Of a DNA stretch of 64,000 bases, positions 26,073-33,940 are shown piece by piece. Origin of the DNA: Nostoc sp. 'Lobaria pulmonaria (5183) cyanobiont'. GTDB taxonomy: Bacteria > Cyanobacteriota > Cyanobacteriia > Cyanobacteriales > Nostocaceae. The stretch lies in assembly GCF_002949795.1 (NCBI RefSeq), contig NZ_CP026692.1:2834544-2898543 (forward strand), given 5' to 3'. Positions within the stretch are counted from its first letter, which is position 1, and each line of letters starts with the position of its first letter. Under the pieces are notes generated by a model. That model was not told the DNA's origin. It did no database searches and worked only from the letters and a program-made list of their open reading frames with translations. The position numbers were made by a program, and so were the translations under genes.

Positions 26073-27293
26073 ATGAATTTTTGGTCTGGTGATTCAATAG
26101 TAGATGTGTTCAAAAATCTCATTCATGGCTTAAGTTATTTACAAATACCTTTCTTGATACGCTGGAAAATACCAGTAAGTTCATCAATTACAGAAGCTCG
26201 TCAAAGGACAGGAGCGGCGGTAATGACTCGGTTATTTGAAATGGTAGCCAAGCCAAAAGCCACAGTATTAACACCTGGTGCTTTTTTGGGAGGATTAAGA
26301 ATCATGGCGATGGATGGAACAGTTTTTGATGTTCCCGAAACAGAAACAAACGCAAGAGTATTTGGCTATCCTGGTTCTCGCCCTGGTACATATCCGGCTT
26401 TTCCCAAAGCTAGATTAGTATTTTTAGTGGAAGCAGGTACTCATTTAATTGTAGATGCATTCTGTTCCCCCTATCGCATTGGAGAGAGAAGAAGTGCTTT
26501 AAAACTCCTACGCAGTATTAACTCTAGTATGTTATTGATGTGGGACAGAGGATTACATTCTTTCAAAATGGTCAATGCAGTCATTAAACAAAAAGGTCAT
26601 TTCCTTGGTCGTGTCCCAGCCCATGTAAAATTTGAAGTAGTTGAAATATTCAAAGATGGCTCTTATCAATCATGGATTGCACCAGATGGAGAGTCGAAAA
26701 AAAAGGGTGTGACCCGAATTTCTGTCCGCATAATTGAATATGTTATTGAAGAGAATGGTACAGAAAAGACTTACCGTTTGATTACTGATTTAATGGATAT
26801 TTCCAACTTTCCGGCTTTGCTATTAGCATCAGAATATCATCAAAGATGGGAGGCTGAGAATACTTTAGATGAATTAAAGGTACATCTAAATGGTCGAAAA
26901 ATCCCCATCCGTTCTAAGAATCCTCGTGAAGTAGTCCAAGAAATTTATGGTTGGTTGTTAGGGCATTATTGCCTACGTTGTTTAATGTTTCAAAGTGCAG
27001 CCTTGAAAAATATTTCTCCATTAAGATTAAGTTTTACTGGTAGTTTACGAGTTCTTCGACGTGCCATCCCTGAATTTCAACGTCAGATAAATAATCAATT
27101 GGATATTAACATATATTATAGCTGGTTAATTTCCGAAATATTAGATTTAGAAATCCCTTTACCACAACACAGAAGTAATCCGAGAGTAGTCAAGAAAGCA
27201 CGTTCAAAGTTTAAGAGTAAAAAGCGAAGTCACAGAAGTAATGGTACTCTCCGACAACAACTATCTTTTCAAATTCTGAGAAAGGCAAGTTAA
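26073..27293 (+). CDS. IS4-family transposase (copy C)
   Basis: Same 406-residue product as copies A and B with catalytic residues in MDGTVFDVPE, LLMWDRGLH and YHQRWEAENTLDELK. The open frame upstream of the ATG again encodes expected N-terminal sequence, so the annotated start may be too short by about 47 codons. Confidence 0.93.
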   Translation: MNFWSGDSIVDVFKNLIHGLSYLQIPFLIRWKIPVSSSITEARQRTGAAVMTRLFEMVAKPKATVLTPGAFLGGLRIMAMDGTVFDVPETETNARVFGYPGSRPGTYPAFPKARLVFLVEAGTHLIVDAFCSPYRIGERRSALKLLRSINSSMLLMWDRGLHSFKMVNAVIKQKGHFLGRVPAHVKFEVVEIFKDGSYQSWIAPDGESKKKGVTRISVRIIEYVIEENGTEKTYRLITDLMDISNFPALLLASEYHQRWEAENTLDELKVHLNGRKIPIRSKNPREVVQEIYGWLLGHYCLRCLMFQSAALKNISPLRLSFTGSLRVLRRAIPEFQRQINNQLDINIYYSWLISEILDLEIPLPQHRSNPRVVKKARSKFKSKKRSHRSNGTLRQQLSFQILRKAS

Positions 27294-27500
27294 ATCTGTC
27301 AATTTGTTCGATACACTAAATTGTTCATCATCAATTTATAGTTCAATAGTTTAAAGATATTCTAAGCAATTGACAATTAAGTTTTTTGAGAGTGCCTTTA
27401 GGTATAGACAAACTCTTTAGCTAATTTTGTTCTCGTAGTCAACACGCGAACTAATTCTCCTTGACTCCACCACCTATTTCCCCTTAACCGAACAGTATTG

Positions 27501-27543
27501 GATAAGGGATAATACAAGGAATGTGAATTTCTGGCAGAGCCAT
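27501..27543 (-). pseudogene. Possible 5' end of the gene interrupted by IS4 copy C
   Basis: An ATG at 27541-27543 opens MALPEIHIPCIIPY up to the IS end. It lies in the right place and strand to be the lost start of the gene at 25000-25323, but is too short to prove it. Confidence 0.35.
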
Positions 27544-27665
27544 TGCTAAGGTCAGACTACGCTTTTGTAACAAAGGCGTAGTCTATAGCGAAAATAAATT
27601 AGTCGATGTCAAGCGAGCGCTGAAGACATTGTGGACATTGGCAACGTCTGCCATAGGCATCACAC

Positions 27666-28055
27666 TTATCCTAATATTTTTTCAATTTCTTTTAGGATCT
27701 CAGCTAAAAAAGGAGCATCTGATTTAGCGATATTATCCTCACTCCCATCATGTTTATAATGAGGAAAAGTAGTCAGATTTAATTTTCGGTGATGTTCAGT
27801 ATTGTCATAGCGAAAAATTAGATTATTCTCTGAATTCATATATTGATAACTATACATTTTTCTATCTAGGGATATTTCAACATAAACAAATTCCCTAAAA
27901 TGCAGCAAGGAGTTATCTTTAAATTCGAGTTTGGCTCTGATAAAACCTTCATATATTCCTCTTTTTTCAGTTTTTACATGGAATAATTTAACTATTTCTG
28001 AGGATTCAATTAAAAGCTGAATTTGCTGAAAATAATCTTCAATCAACAAAATCAA
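27666..28055 (-). CDS. tumE: TumE-family toxin of a toxin-antitoxin pair
   Basis: A 129-residue DUF6516/TumE-like protein. It has the family's start (ILLIEDYFQQIQLLIESSEI), the central YEGFIRAKLEFKDNSLLHFR and FVYVEISLDRKMYSYQYM stretches, and IFRYDNTEHHRKLNL with paired histidines. Its start overlaps the end of the upstream antitoxin-like gene by 17 bp, the usual arrangement for these pairs. The family is known as the toxin half of TumE/TumA; the molecular target cannot be read from sequence. It is full length and apparently intact. Confidence 0.85.
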   Translation of the reverse strand: MILLIEDYFQQIQLLIESSEIVKLFHVKTEKRGIYEGFIRAKLEFKDNSLLHFREFVYVEISLDRKMYSYQYMNSENNLIFRYDNTEHHRKLNLTTFPHYKHDGSEDNIAKSDAPFLAEILKEIEKILG

Positions 28056-28329
28056 TCTCCTCTAGGGATTCTTTTGTTTGTTGTAAATGAGCCAACATTC
28101 GAGCTTCTCCAATCCACTCATCAAAGTCAAAACTATGAGATAATTCATCATTATTAAACTGAGTGATAAATTCCTCAGTTGATAATTTATATTTGGTTTC
28201 AAATTCCTGAATCCGTTCTTCTGTTCTTTTGATTCCTGCTGTCACACTCTGTAATCTTTCTGACAACGCACTTTGAATAATGCGTCTGAGTGAATCTGGA
28301 TCTTTTGACCGGAGTTTGAGTTCAGCCAT
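28039..28329 (-). CDS. Antitoxin-like partner of TumE (TumA type)
   Basis: A 96-residue, strongly helical, charged protein (LRRIIQSALSERLQSVTAGI, then RTEERIQEFETKYKLSTEEF). It contains an acidic middle (FDFDEWIGEARMLAHL) and coiled-coil character. It precedes and overlaps the TumE-like gene, so it is assigned as the antitoxin by position and size. A start ATG at 28327-28329 is preceded by GGAGAGGAAAAATA, an acceptable ribosome-binding site. Confidence 0.75.
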   Translation of the reverse strand: MAELKLRSKDPDSLRRIIQSALSERLQSVTAGIKRTEERIQEFETKYKLSTEEFITQFNNDELSHSFDFDEWIGEARMLAHLQQTKESLEEIDFVD

Positions 28330-28577
28330 TATTTTTCCTCTCCTGCTACTGTTGAATTCACAAAATAGTCCTTGAATGAGCAGTTGTTATTGTATATGGA
28401 AATGGAAAATAATTTGTGAGCAATGGCACTTTTTCGATTCCACAAGTTAGTCCATCACTTAAAACAGTTATCAGTTATCAGTTAAAACCCAAGGACTTTA
28501 CGACTTGACCGATAACTGTTTACTATTAAAAGCCATCGCTCATCCAAAACGAATCTCTCAATAGAAACCTTCTACTA

Positions 28578-29813
28578 TTATTTCTTACCTGCTTGCACAC
28601 GCCCTTTTGTACCTTGTGTCACCTTCGATTCTTCTTGCTTACTAGAGTTGACCATTTTCACCAAGTGCTGATTTAGATAACTCTGCGCCGAAATGTACAA
28701 ACTTTCCCAAATCTCTTGATTGCGGCTGATTTTTGTGCCGACTGTATTGCCTGCTGTTTTCTCCGACACCAAATACTTGCGGAAATAATTCGTCCACAAG
28801 TGTTGGAGGAAATCTTCGGCGAATTCGTTAAAAGGAATAATCCATTTATAGTCTTTATCTAGAAATACCCGATAGGACGCAATTATTGGTAATGCGAGGT
28901 CAGTTGGCGCACCAAACCCGAATGAATACTTGCTGTCCGGCAACAATGTAGTTTTACGTATATCTATTGATGCTAAATCGTTGGCACCCTTTTTTCTGGG
29001 GTTGCTGATATAGTCTTGGATTATTTCGTACAGTCTTTGCTCTATCCACAAAGCATGAGTTAGCAGAGGCAGCAAGGCGGTTAATCTTTCCCTTTCTGCG
29101 TCTGTGATATTACTTGGAAGACTCATCCCTGCTGGGTGTTTGGTTCGTTTATTGCCGTCAGGGTTGTATTTATTTCTGTCGAGGCAGTAAAGGAGCTTGA
29201 GCAAATGGGTGACATTGCACTGAGCATTTCTGGGAGCGCCGCTTTGGTTTTGGTAATAGGCAATGCGGAATTTCCTATCTTCTTTCTGTTCTAACTGGGC
29301 TAAATACTGCTTGATGAATTTGTAATCACCTCTGGCGTTGACTTTGGAGCGAGAATCTACTGGCGTTGTAGTATTTGAGGCTAGGGCTATATCTTTGGCT
29401 GATTCTTCAGTCAGTCCGATGTGAATCGTAACTTTTACTCTGGCTTGGGTTAGGTCATATTTGTAGTTTTTCGCTTGCTCAAAAGCTAGAACTGTGTGCG
29501 CTCCGTTGATAATGCCGTCGCTACCCCCCTCGTTAGCTTCTTTTATCTCCAGTTCTAGCTCAGTTTTGTTCTTACTCTTGTTAACTTTATTGGCACACAG
29601 TACGATTCCACTGTGACGAGAGAAGAATTTTACGGGTTCGGTCGTCAGCGAGTCGAAGATTTGTCTGTAGGTTGCGCTTTTGCGGTTTGGCTCACGGATG
29701 TTCGGTTCTAGGGGGAGGTTTATAGGGAACGAGTCTACATGGGCGGTGGCGATAATGCAATTGGGGTTGGCTTGAAAATAGTTATCTACCTTTATGTTCC
29801 AAGTCTTGGGCAT
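28578..29813 (-). CDS. AIPR-family protein (putative abortive-infection phage resistance)
   Basis: The middle of this 411-residue protein carries the AIPR-type hallmarks. These are FFSRHSGIVLCANKV (about residue 62), GIINGAHTVLAFEQAKNYKY (about 100-120, the N-G-x-x-T core) and IALASNTTTPVDSRSKVNAR (about 146-165). AIPR proteins were named for a link to phage abortive infection and often accompany defence or plasmid regions; their enzymatic activity is not settled. The C-terminus is helical, with a basic tail (KVTQGTKGRVQAGKK). It is next to the TumE/TumA pair in the same direction, which suggests a small defence or stability cluster. Confidence 0.75.
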   Translation of the reverse strand: MPKTWNIKVDNYFQANPNCIIATAHVDSFPINLPLEPNIREPNRKSATYRQIFDSLTTEPVKFFSRHSGIVLCANKVNKSKNKTELELEIKEANEGGSDGIINGAHTVLAFEQAKNYKYDLTQARVKVTIHIGLTEESAKDIALASNTTTPVDSRSKVNARGDYKFIKQYLAQLEQKEDRKFRIAYYQNQSGAPRNAQCNVTHLLKLLYCLDRNKYNPDGNKRTKHPAGMSLPSNITDAERERLTALLPLLTHALWIEQRLYEIIQDYISNPRKKGANDLASIDIRKTTLLPDSKYSFGFGAPTDLALPIIASYRVFLDKDYKWIIPFNEFAEDFLQHLWTNYFRKYLVSEKTAGNTVGTKISRNQEIWESLYISAQSYLNQHLVKMVNSSKQEESKVTQGTKGRVQAGKK

Positions 29814-29869
29814 AGTAAATCTGGCGATGAAATTAATCGGTTAACGTTACTGTATCTGTTATCGTTGTT

Positions 29870-30028
29870 TCATTGTGGCATTGTTGCTCTAGTTAACCAA
29901 ATAGCTGCCCCCAACGCCACCAGTTCTCGGTAATTGAAAGGTGTGAGCCATTTCAAAATCAAGTTCAACTGTAACTTTAGCCGTAGGCGCTGCTCAATCG
30001 GTACATCCAACCAAAATGCTGCATTCAC
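29870..30028 (-). CDS. Possible small protein or C-terminal gene remnant
   Basis: A minus-strand frame beginning at GTG 30026-30028 encodes VNAAFWLDVPIEQRLRLKLQ, then LILKWLTPFNYRELVALGAA and IWLTRATMPQ. The amphipathic and hydrophobic pattern looks protein-like. Upstream, the frame is open only to about 30070, within the start of the mutase gene. It could be a 52-residue gene or the tail of a lost gene. No family is recognised. Confidence 0.3.
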   Translation of the reverse strand: MNAAFWLDVPIEQRLRLKLQLNLILKWLTPFNYRELVALGAAIWLTRATMPQ

Positions 30029-30046
30029 TGCTTTCTTCAACCCATA

Positions 30047-30596
30047 ATGGCAAAACTCATTCTAATTCGTCACGGTCAAAGTACTTGGAATGCAGCCAAC
30101 CGATTTAGCGGCTGGGTTGATGTCCCCCTGAGTCATCTAGGTCGCCTTGAGGCGATTGCGGCGGCAAAAAAAATTAGAAATTATCGAATTGATGTGTGTT
30201 TTACTAGCCTACTGGTTCGTGCCATTGAGACAAGTGCTATTTGTCTAACTGAATGTGAAAAAACTTGCGCTGGTAAAAGCCCTGTATTCAAACATAACGC
30301 TTCAGATCACGAATGGCATGGTTGGGATAACTATGAAGGAGATAAAAGTCAGGAAATTCCTATTTTCATGTGTGCAAAACTTGATGAACGCTATTACGGT
30401 AATTTACAGGGATTAAACAAAGCTCAAACCACAGAAAAGTTCGGTGAAGACATGGTGCATGAATGGCGGCGTTCATTTGTCAAACGACCACCAGGAGGAG
30501 AAAGTCTTGAAGACACTGCCAAAAGGACGATTCCATTTTTTCAAAATCGAATCTTTCCTCATATAAAAGATGGAGATAACGTCCTGGTTTCTGCCC
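30047..30596 (+). pseudogene. gpmA: 2,3-bisphosphoglycerate-dependent phosphoglycerate mutase, 3'-truncated by ISAs1
   Basis: The enzyme would interconvert 3- and 2-phosphoglycerate in glycolysis. The catalytic-histidine motif LIRHGQSTWNAANRFSGW is intact at residues 5-22, and LDERYYGNLQGLNKAQTTEK and KRPPGGESLEDTAKR are diagnostic. Family members continue with a VLVSAHGNSLRA-type motif holding the second catalytic histidine. Here the sequence leaves the family right after VLVSA, at the end of the ISAs1 element (30597), so the last 40 or so residues and that histidine are lost. A glycolytic gene here is probably a redundant, degraded copy. Confidence 0.92.
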
Positions 30597-30850
30597 CAGG
30601 GCAAACGCATCTTATTTACTAATAAAAACTAAGGGAGATTCCAAAATGACATAGATAATTGTAAAAATTGGTGAAATGATAAATAAAACAAATCAAATAT
30701 TTTTTCAAAATGTGAATTAGCTTACTTCAACTCAATGACTAATCGTCAATACTAAAATAATTCAATTATGAGCTACATAAGAATATATTTACTTAGAGGA
30801 TAAATAAAACTTTTATGTAAAACATTCAACTCAAGTTTTGATGTACTATT

Positions 30851-32024
30851 TTAAGCTAACGCTAAAATACTTAGTAAATATTTGTTATCCATCGCTGCAA
30901 GAAACTGTTTATTTTTGATTCCACGTTTGACACGCTTCTCTTGAGTTAAAAGATTGACTGCAATATGTCTGAGAATTGCAAAATTCTGTGGAGCATTATC
31001 TTTTCTAATTCGACAGTCATCTTCTCTTAAGGCAACATCCAATAGCCAATGCAATGAATTTTCAATTCCCCAATGGCTGCGAATAGAATTACCAAACTGT
31101 TTAGCATCTGACTCAAGGCTACTGATAAAATACCGAGTTTCAACCGTTGTTTCACCATTGAATGAACGGACAGATTCTACCATGCCAACACTATTAAAAT
31201 TTGACCAAATCGAATCTGGGTTAAGCCGAGATTCAATTTGAGAGAACATTACGTAATTGCGAATTTCATGACGGCCATGCCCTGTTCCTTCTGTTTTATA
31301 TGTGCTATGTTTAATCCCATCAAAACCTGTGGCTATCCCTGAAGAGAATAGTTTTTCGACTTCATCATAAAGATTTCCTTGATTCTTCTTTAACGCAATT
31401 ACATAATCTGCATAATGCTAGAGTGATTAGCTTCACAATCTCCTTCTGGCAGCCAATTGCATCAATGGTCACAATACATCCTGACAGTTCTAATACCTTT
31501 AATAATTCTGGAATTGCTGTAATTTCATTTGATTTTTCATCTACTTTTACTTGTCCCAGCACTAATTTATTTGTAGTTGCCCAGGCGCTTACCATTATAA
31601 TTGCGCTTTGGTCACTACTTGTATCATAAGAACCACGTAAAGTTTTCCCATCAAGTGCGACAACTTCACCATCAGTTATCTTCTGTATTGATTTCATCCA
31701 GCTCAGAAAACATTCCTGGAACTGTTGAGGATTTATTTGTGCAAATACTCTTGCAAATGTATCGTGGGACGGAATCCCATTTGGTAATTCTAAAAATGTT
31801 TTTAACCATTCATACTTTGCACAACCATAAGTCTCTACGGCTACCCAACCATCCGCACCACAAATCACAGCACATACGGCAATGGTCATGATATCGATTA
31901 ATTTATGTCGTTTGGTGCGATCTATTCGTGGATCTTGTATCACCGCAAAATGGTCAGCAATCGTAATTTTGGGTTTGAGCTTCATAGAGAGGAGAATAAG
32001 AACGTAATTCTTCTTTGTGATCAA
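30851..32024 (-). pseudogene. ISAs1-family transposase with internal frameshift (copy 2)
   Basis: The start (KPKITIADHFAVIQDPRIDR) and DDE parts (EVVALDGKTLRGSYD; VTIDAIGCQKEIV; SHWGIENSLHWLLDVALRED) define the family. The first frame (31365-32024) ends prematurely. The correct continuation ADYVIALKKNQGNLYDEV is in another frame from about 31411, and the two frames together would give the usual length of about 390 residues. The frame change near 31411-31430 has no slippery homopolymer, yet is shared by both copies in the window. The ancestor was therefore already shifted, or the shift is tolerated. Confidence 0.88.
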
Positions 32025-32096
32025 TGTGAGAATACCACGTTCAATGAAGGGCAGCTGTCCTGACTTTTCACAACATCTGTAAAAGTCACTTTGGTC

Positions 32097-32284
32097 AGGG
32101 GAGCAACGCGATTTGGTGAGGTCTGGGAAAAAAGGTGCGATCGCTAAATCCTTTCATCAGTAATAAAAATATATTTATACATATTAAGTAGTAAATTGTA
32201 AATGAAATTACTTAGTACTCAGATTTGATTTTTAGCGATCGCACCTCGTTTACCGAATCTGACAAAATCGCATTGCTCCCTTGG
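32097..32284. repeat. MITE-like element with ~50-bp imperfect inverted ends and HIP1 sites
   Basis: The left arm AGGGGAGCAACGCGATTT to GGTGCGATCGCTAAA (32097-32148) is mirrored by the right arm TTTAGCGATCGCACC to AAATCGCATTGCTCCC (32230-32281). The centre is AT-rich and non-coding. It resembles a small non-autonomous element that carries HIP1 octamers in both arms. Confidence 0.6.
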
Positions 32285-32876
32285 TCAGTTAGCTATCGCA
32301 TAAATTGAGTTTTTCTTTTCGCTGATCTTCTCGTGATTCCTAGTCATTAATCTAAAACTATTGAGAATCAGACTGTGAGAAAACTTACGCTATTTAGTGA
32401 CTTGAGAACTGACCGTGAAAATTCAGGCAGCCGTCCGTCGGCTGCCTCTAACTCTCCCCTAATAATGATTATTATTTTCATCTAAAGTGAGGTTTAATAT
32501 CCTGAAAGCCCTATGTAGTTTGAGTCTTGGTGTATTTCACCATGATTCAGGCTCGTCAATATTTAGATGCGTTTGCCCTGCCGCCGGAGGCGATCGCTTT
32601 TATGAAGAGATACTACTGCCAACGGCTACCATTGGCGATTGCGAATAAATATAGATATCACCCCGTAGCAATTCCAGCATCAACCATATTACTTAGATAT
32701 TAAGTATCAAATATTTCCAGTCATTATATTAATCACTCAAAATACCCATACTGATCATCTGCATAATCGCTCGGTTCCATTTCTTGTACTTCACCGACCC
32801 ATTCCCTTATAGCCCTAAACTGAAAAGAAGAGCGATCGCATTTCAGAGCCAGGAACGTATAGAAAAAGTGTAGAAA
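32285..32876. other. Intergenic region, ~590 bp
   Basis: No gene is seen. It contains the putative ISAs1 right end (up to 32580), a following GCGATCGC-bearing stretch, and AT-rich sequence up to the integrase stop. There is a short inverted GGCAGCCGTCCGTCGGCTGCC hairpin near 32427-32447. Confidence 0.4.
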
Positions 32877-33860
32877 CTACATCAATAGAGGAGATTTCTT
32901 CCTCTGTCCTGGAATAGTCAACTTTTGGACAGCACGGCGTTTAGTTTCTTCACCGCGACGGTCATATCTGGCAGTCTGGTCACTGTTTGCGTGTCCAGCT
33001 AACCTTTGAACTGTAGAAATGTCTTCACCAGCATCGAGCAGATCGGAGATGAAAGTTCTACGGAAATCGTGAGCGGAGAAATTAGTTACTCCCGCCTCTA
33101 AACCACGTTTTTGCAAGATGAACAGCACTGCTTGAGAGGTAAGCCGTCGTCGTACTATCCTTGAGCCTCTGTTGATATGACACAGCAAGGGGCCTGCCTC
33201 GAAGTCTCGAAGCGATAACCAGTCCAAGACGACAGTAAGAGCAGCATCGGGTAAGTACACAGTCCGATCTTTACCACCTTTGCCACCGCGCACTTCTATT
33301 GCCCCAGTATTCAGGTCTAGGTTGCTCAAGTCTAAATTCACCACTTCAGAGCGGCGGACTCCAGATCCACGGAGTATTGCAAATATTGCAGCATCTCTGT
33401 AACCAGTGGGGGTAGGGTCATCAAAGCAGGTTTGCATCAATTGGGCGATTTCTTCTGCCGTAAGGACACGTCCCCGCAATTGCTTGGTGACTTTAACGTT
33501 GGGAATGTCTACAGCACGAGCAAAATCAACAGCATCCATTATTTCTAACCGCAAGGCTTCTTTTAAAACTCGCCGCAAAGCACACAGCACTTTGTTGACA
33601 TAAGCTGGTGCATATTTTTCGCTCAACACAGAGCGGACTGCCGCCGTATGTTTGTAGCGCAGTGCTGCCCAGTTCAGGGTCATCGCATCACAACTTGAGT
33701 TGGTTAACAATCGCGCGATCGCATTGAGAGCTTGGCGCATTGTGGGGCGGGAACCAGGGGAAAGGGTTGCCAAATAGACCGCAGCGGGATGTTCGATTAG
33801 CGGGATGGGAGAAGCCAGAGCAAGAGGAGAAGGTGTGCTGTTTTCAAGGGTTTGATGCAT
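32877..33860 (-). CDS. Tyrosine recombinase/integrase
   Basis: A site-specific recombinase of the lambda-integrase/Xer family. The catalytic set is complete: Arg in LRGSGVRRSEV (about 169-170), Lys in GGKGGKDRT (about 194-200), His264-x-x-Arg267 in HDFRRTF, His290 in LAGHANSDQT and Tyr299 in ARYDRR. An N-terminal SAM-like DNA-binding part spans about 25-115. At 327 residues it is full length. It sits directly beside the CyRepA1-like gene, where plasmid recombinases usually resolve dimers. A 13-bp inverted repeat abuts its start codon and may be its site or operator. Confidence 0.9.
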   Translation of the reverse strand: MHQTLENSTPSPLALASPIPLIEHPAAVYLATLSPGSRPTMRQALNAIARLLTNSSCDAMTLNWAALRYKHTAAVRSVLSEKYAPAYVNKVLCALRRVLKEALRLEIMDAVDFARAVDIPNVKVTKQLRGRVLTAEEIAQLMQTCFDDPTPTGYRDAAIFAILRGSGVRRSEVVNLDLSNLDLNTGAIEVRGGKGGKDRTVYLPDAALTVVLDWLSLRDFEAGPLLCHINRGSRIVRRRLTSQAVLFILQKRGLEAGVTNFSAHDFRRTFISDLLDAGEDISTVQRLAGHANSDQTARYDRRGEETKRRAVQKLTIPGQRKKSPLLM

Positions 33861-33907
33861 TTACTTATCGGAACATATATTCTTATAAGCAAGATTCTGA
33901 TAAGTAA
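33861..33907. promoter_or_regulatory. Inverted repeat at integrase start: candidate recombination site or operator
   Basis: TTACTTATCGGAA (33861-33873) and TTCTGATAAGTAA (33895-33907) form 13-bp inverted arms with 12 of 13 positions matching, separated by 21 bp of AT-rich DNA. The left arm touches the integrase ATG. The layout suits recombinase binding arms or autoregulation. Confidence 0.5.
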
Positions 33908-33940
33908 TTATCTCATAATTGCGTGCATGTGATGCTGACT

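Larger units (their letters stand above)
25324..27500. mobile_element. IS4-type element, copy C
   Basis: Third full 2,177-bp copy in the same orientation as copy A, with ends CAATACTGCTCGGTTAAGG (25324) and CCTTAACCGAACAGTATTG (to 27500). With the inverted copy B it brackets the parM/sigma/parAB block (20399-25323). Confidence 0.95.
30597..32580. mobile_element. ISAs1-family element, copy 2
   Basis: The left end CAGGGCAAACGCATCT (30597) is shared with copy 1. A matching inverted end, TAGATGCGTTTGCCCTG, finishes at 32580, making the element about 1.98 kb. That is long for the family because about 550 bp, including a MITE-like repeat (32097-32284), lie behind the transposase start. The right boundary is therefore less certain than the left. 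It truncates the mutase gene. Confidence 0.7.

Noticed and set aside
18222..27500. Composite transposon made by IS4 copies B and C carrying parM/sigma/parAB
   Set aside because: The flanks show no target duplication and the IS ends cut unrelated genes on each side, so separate insertions explain it as well.
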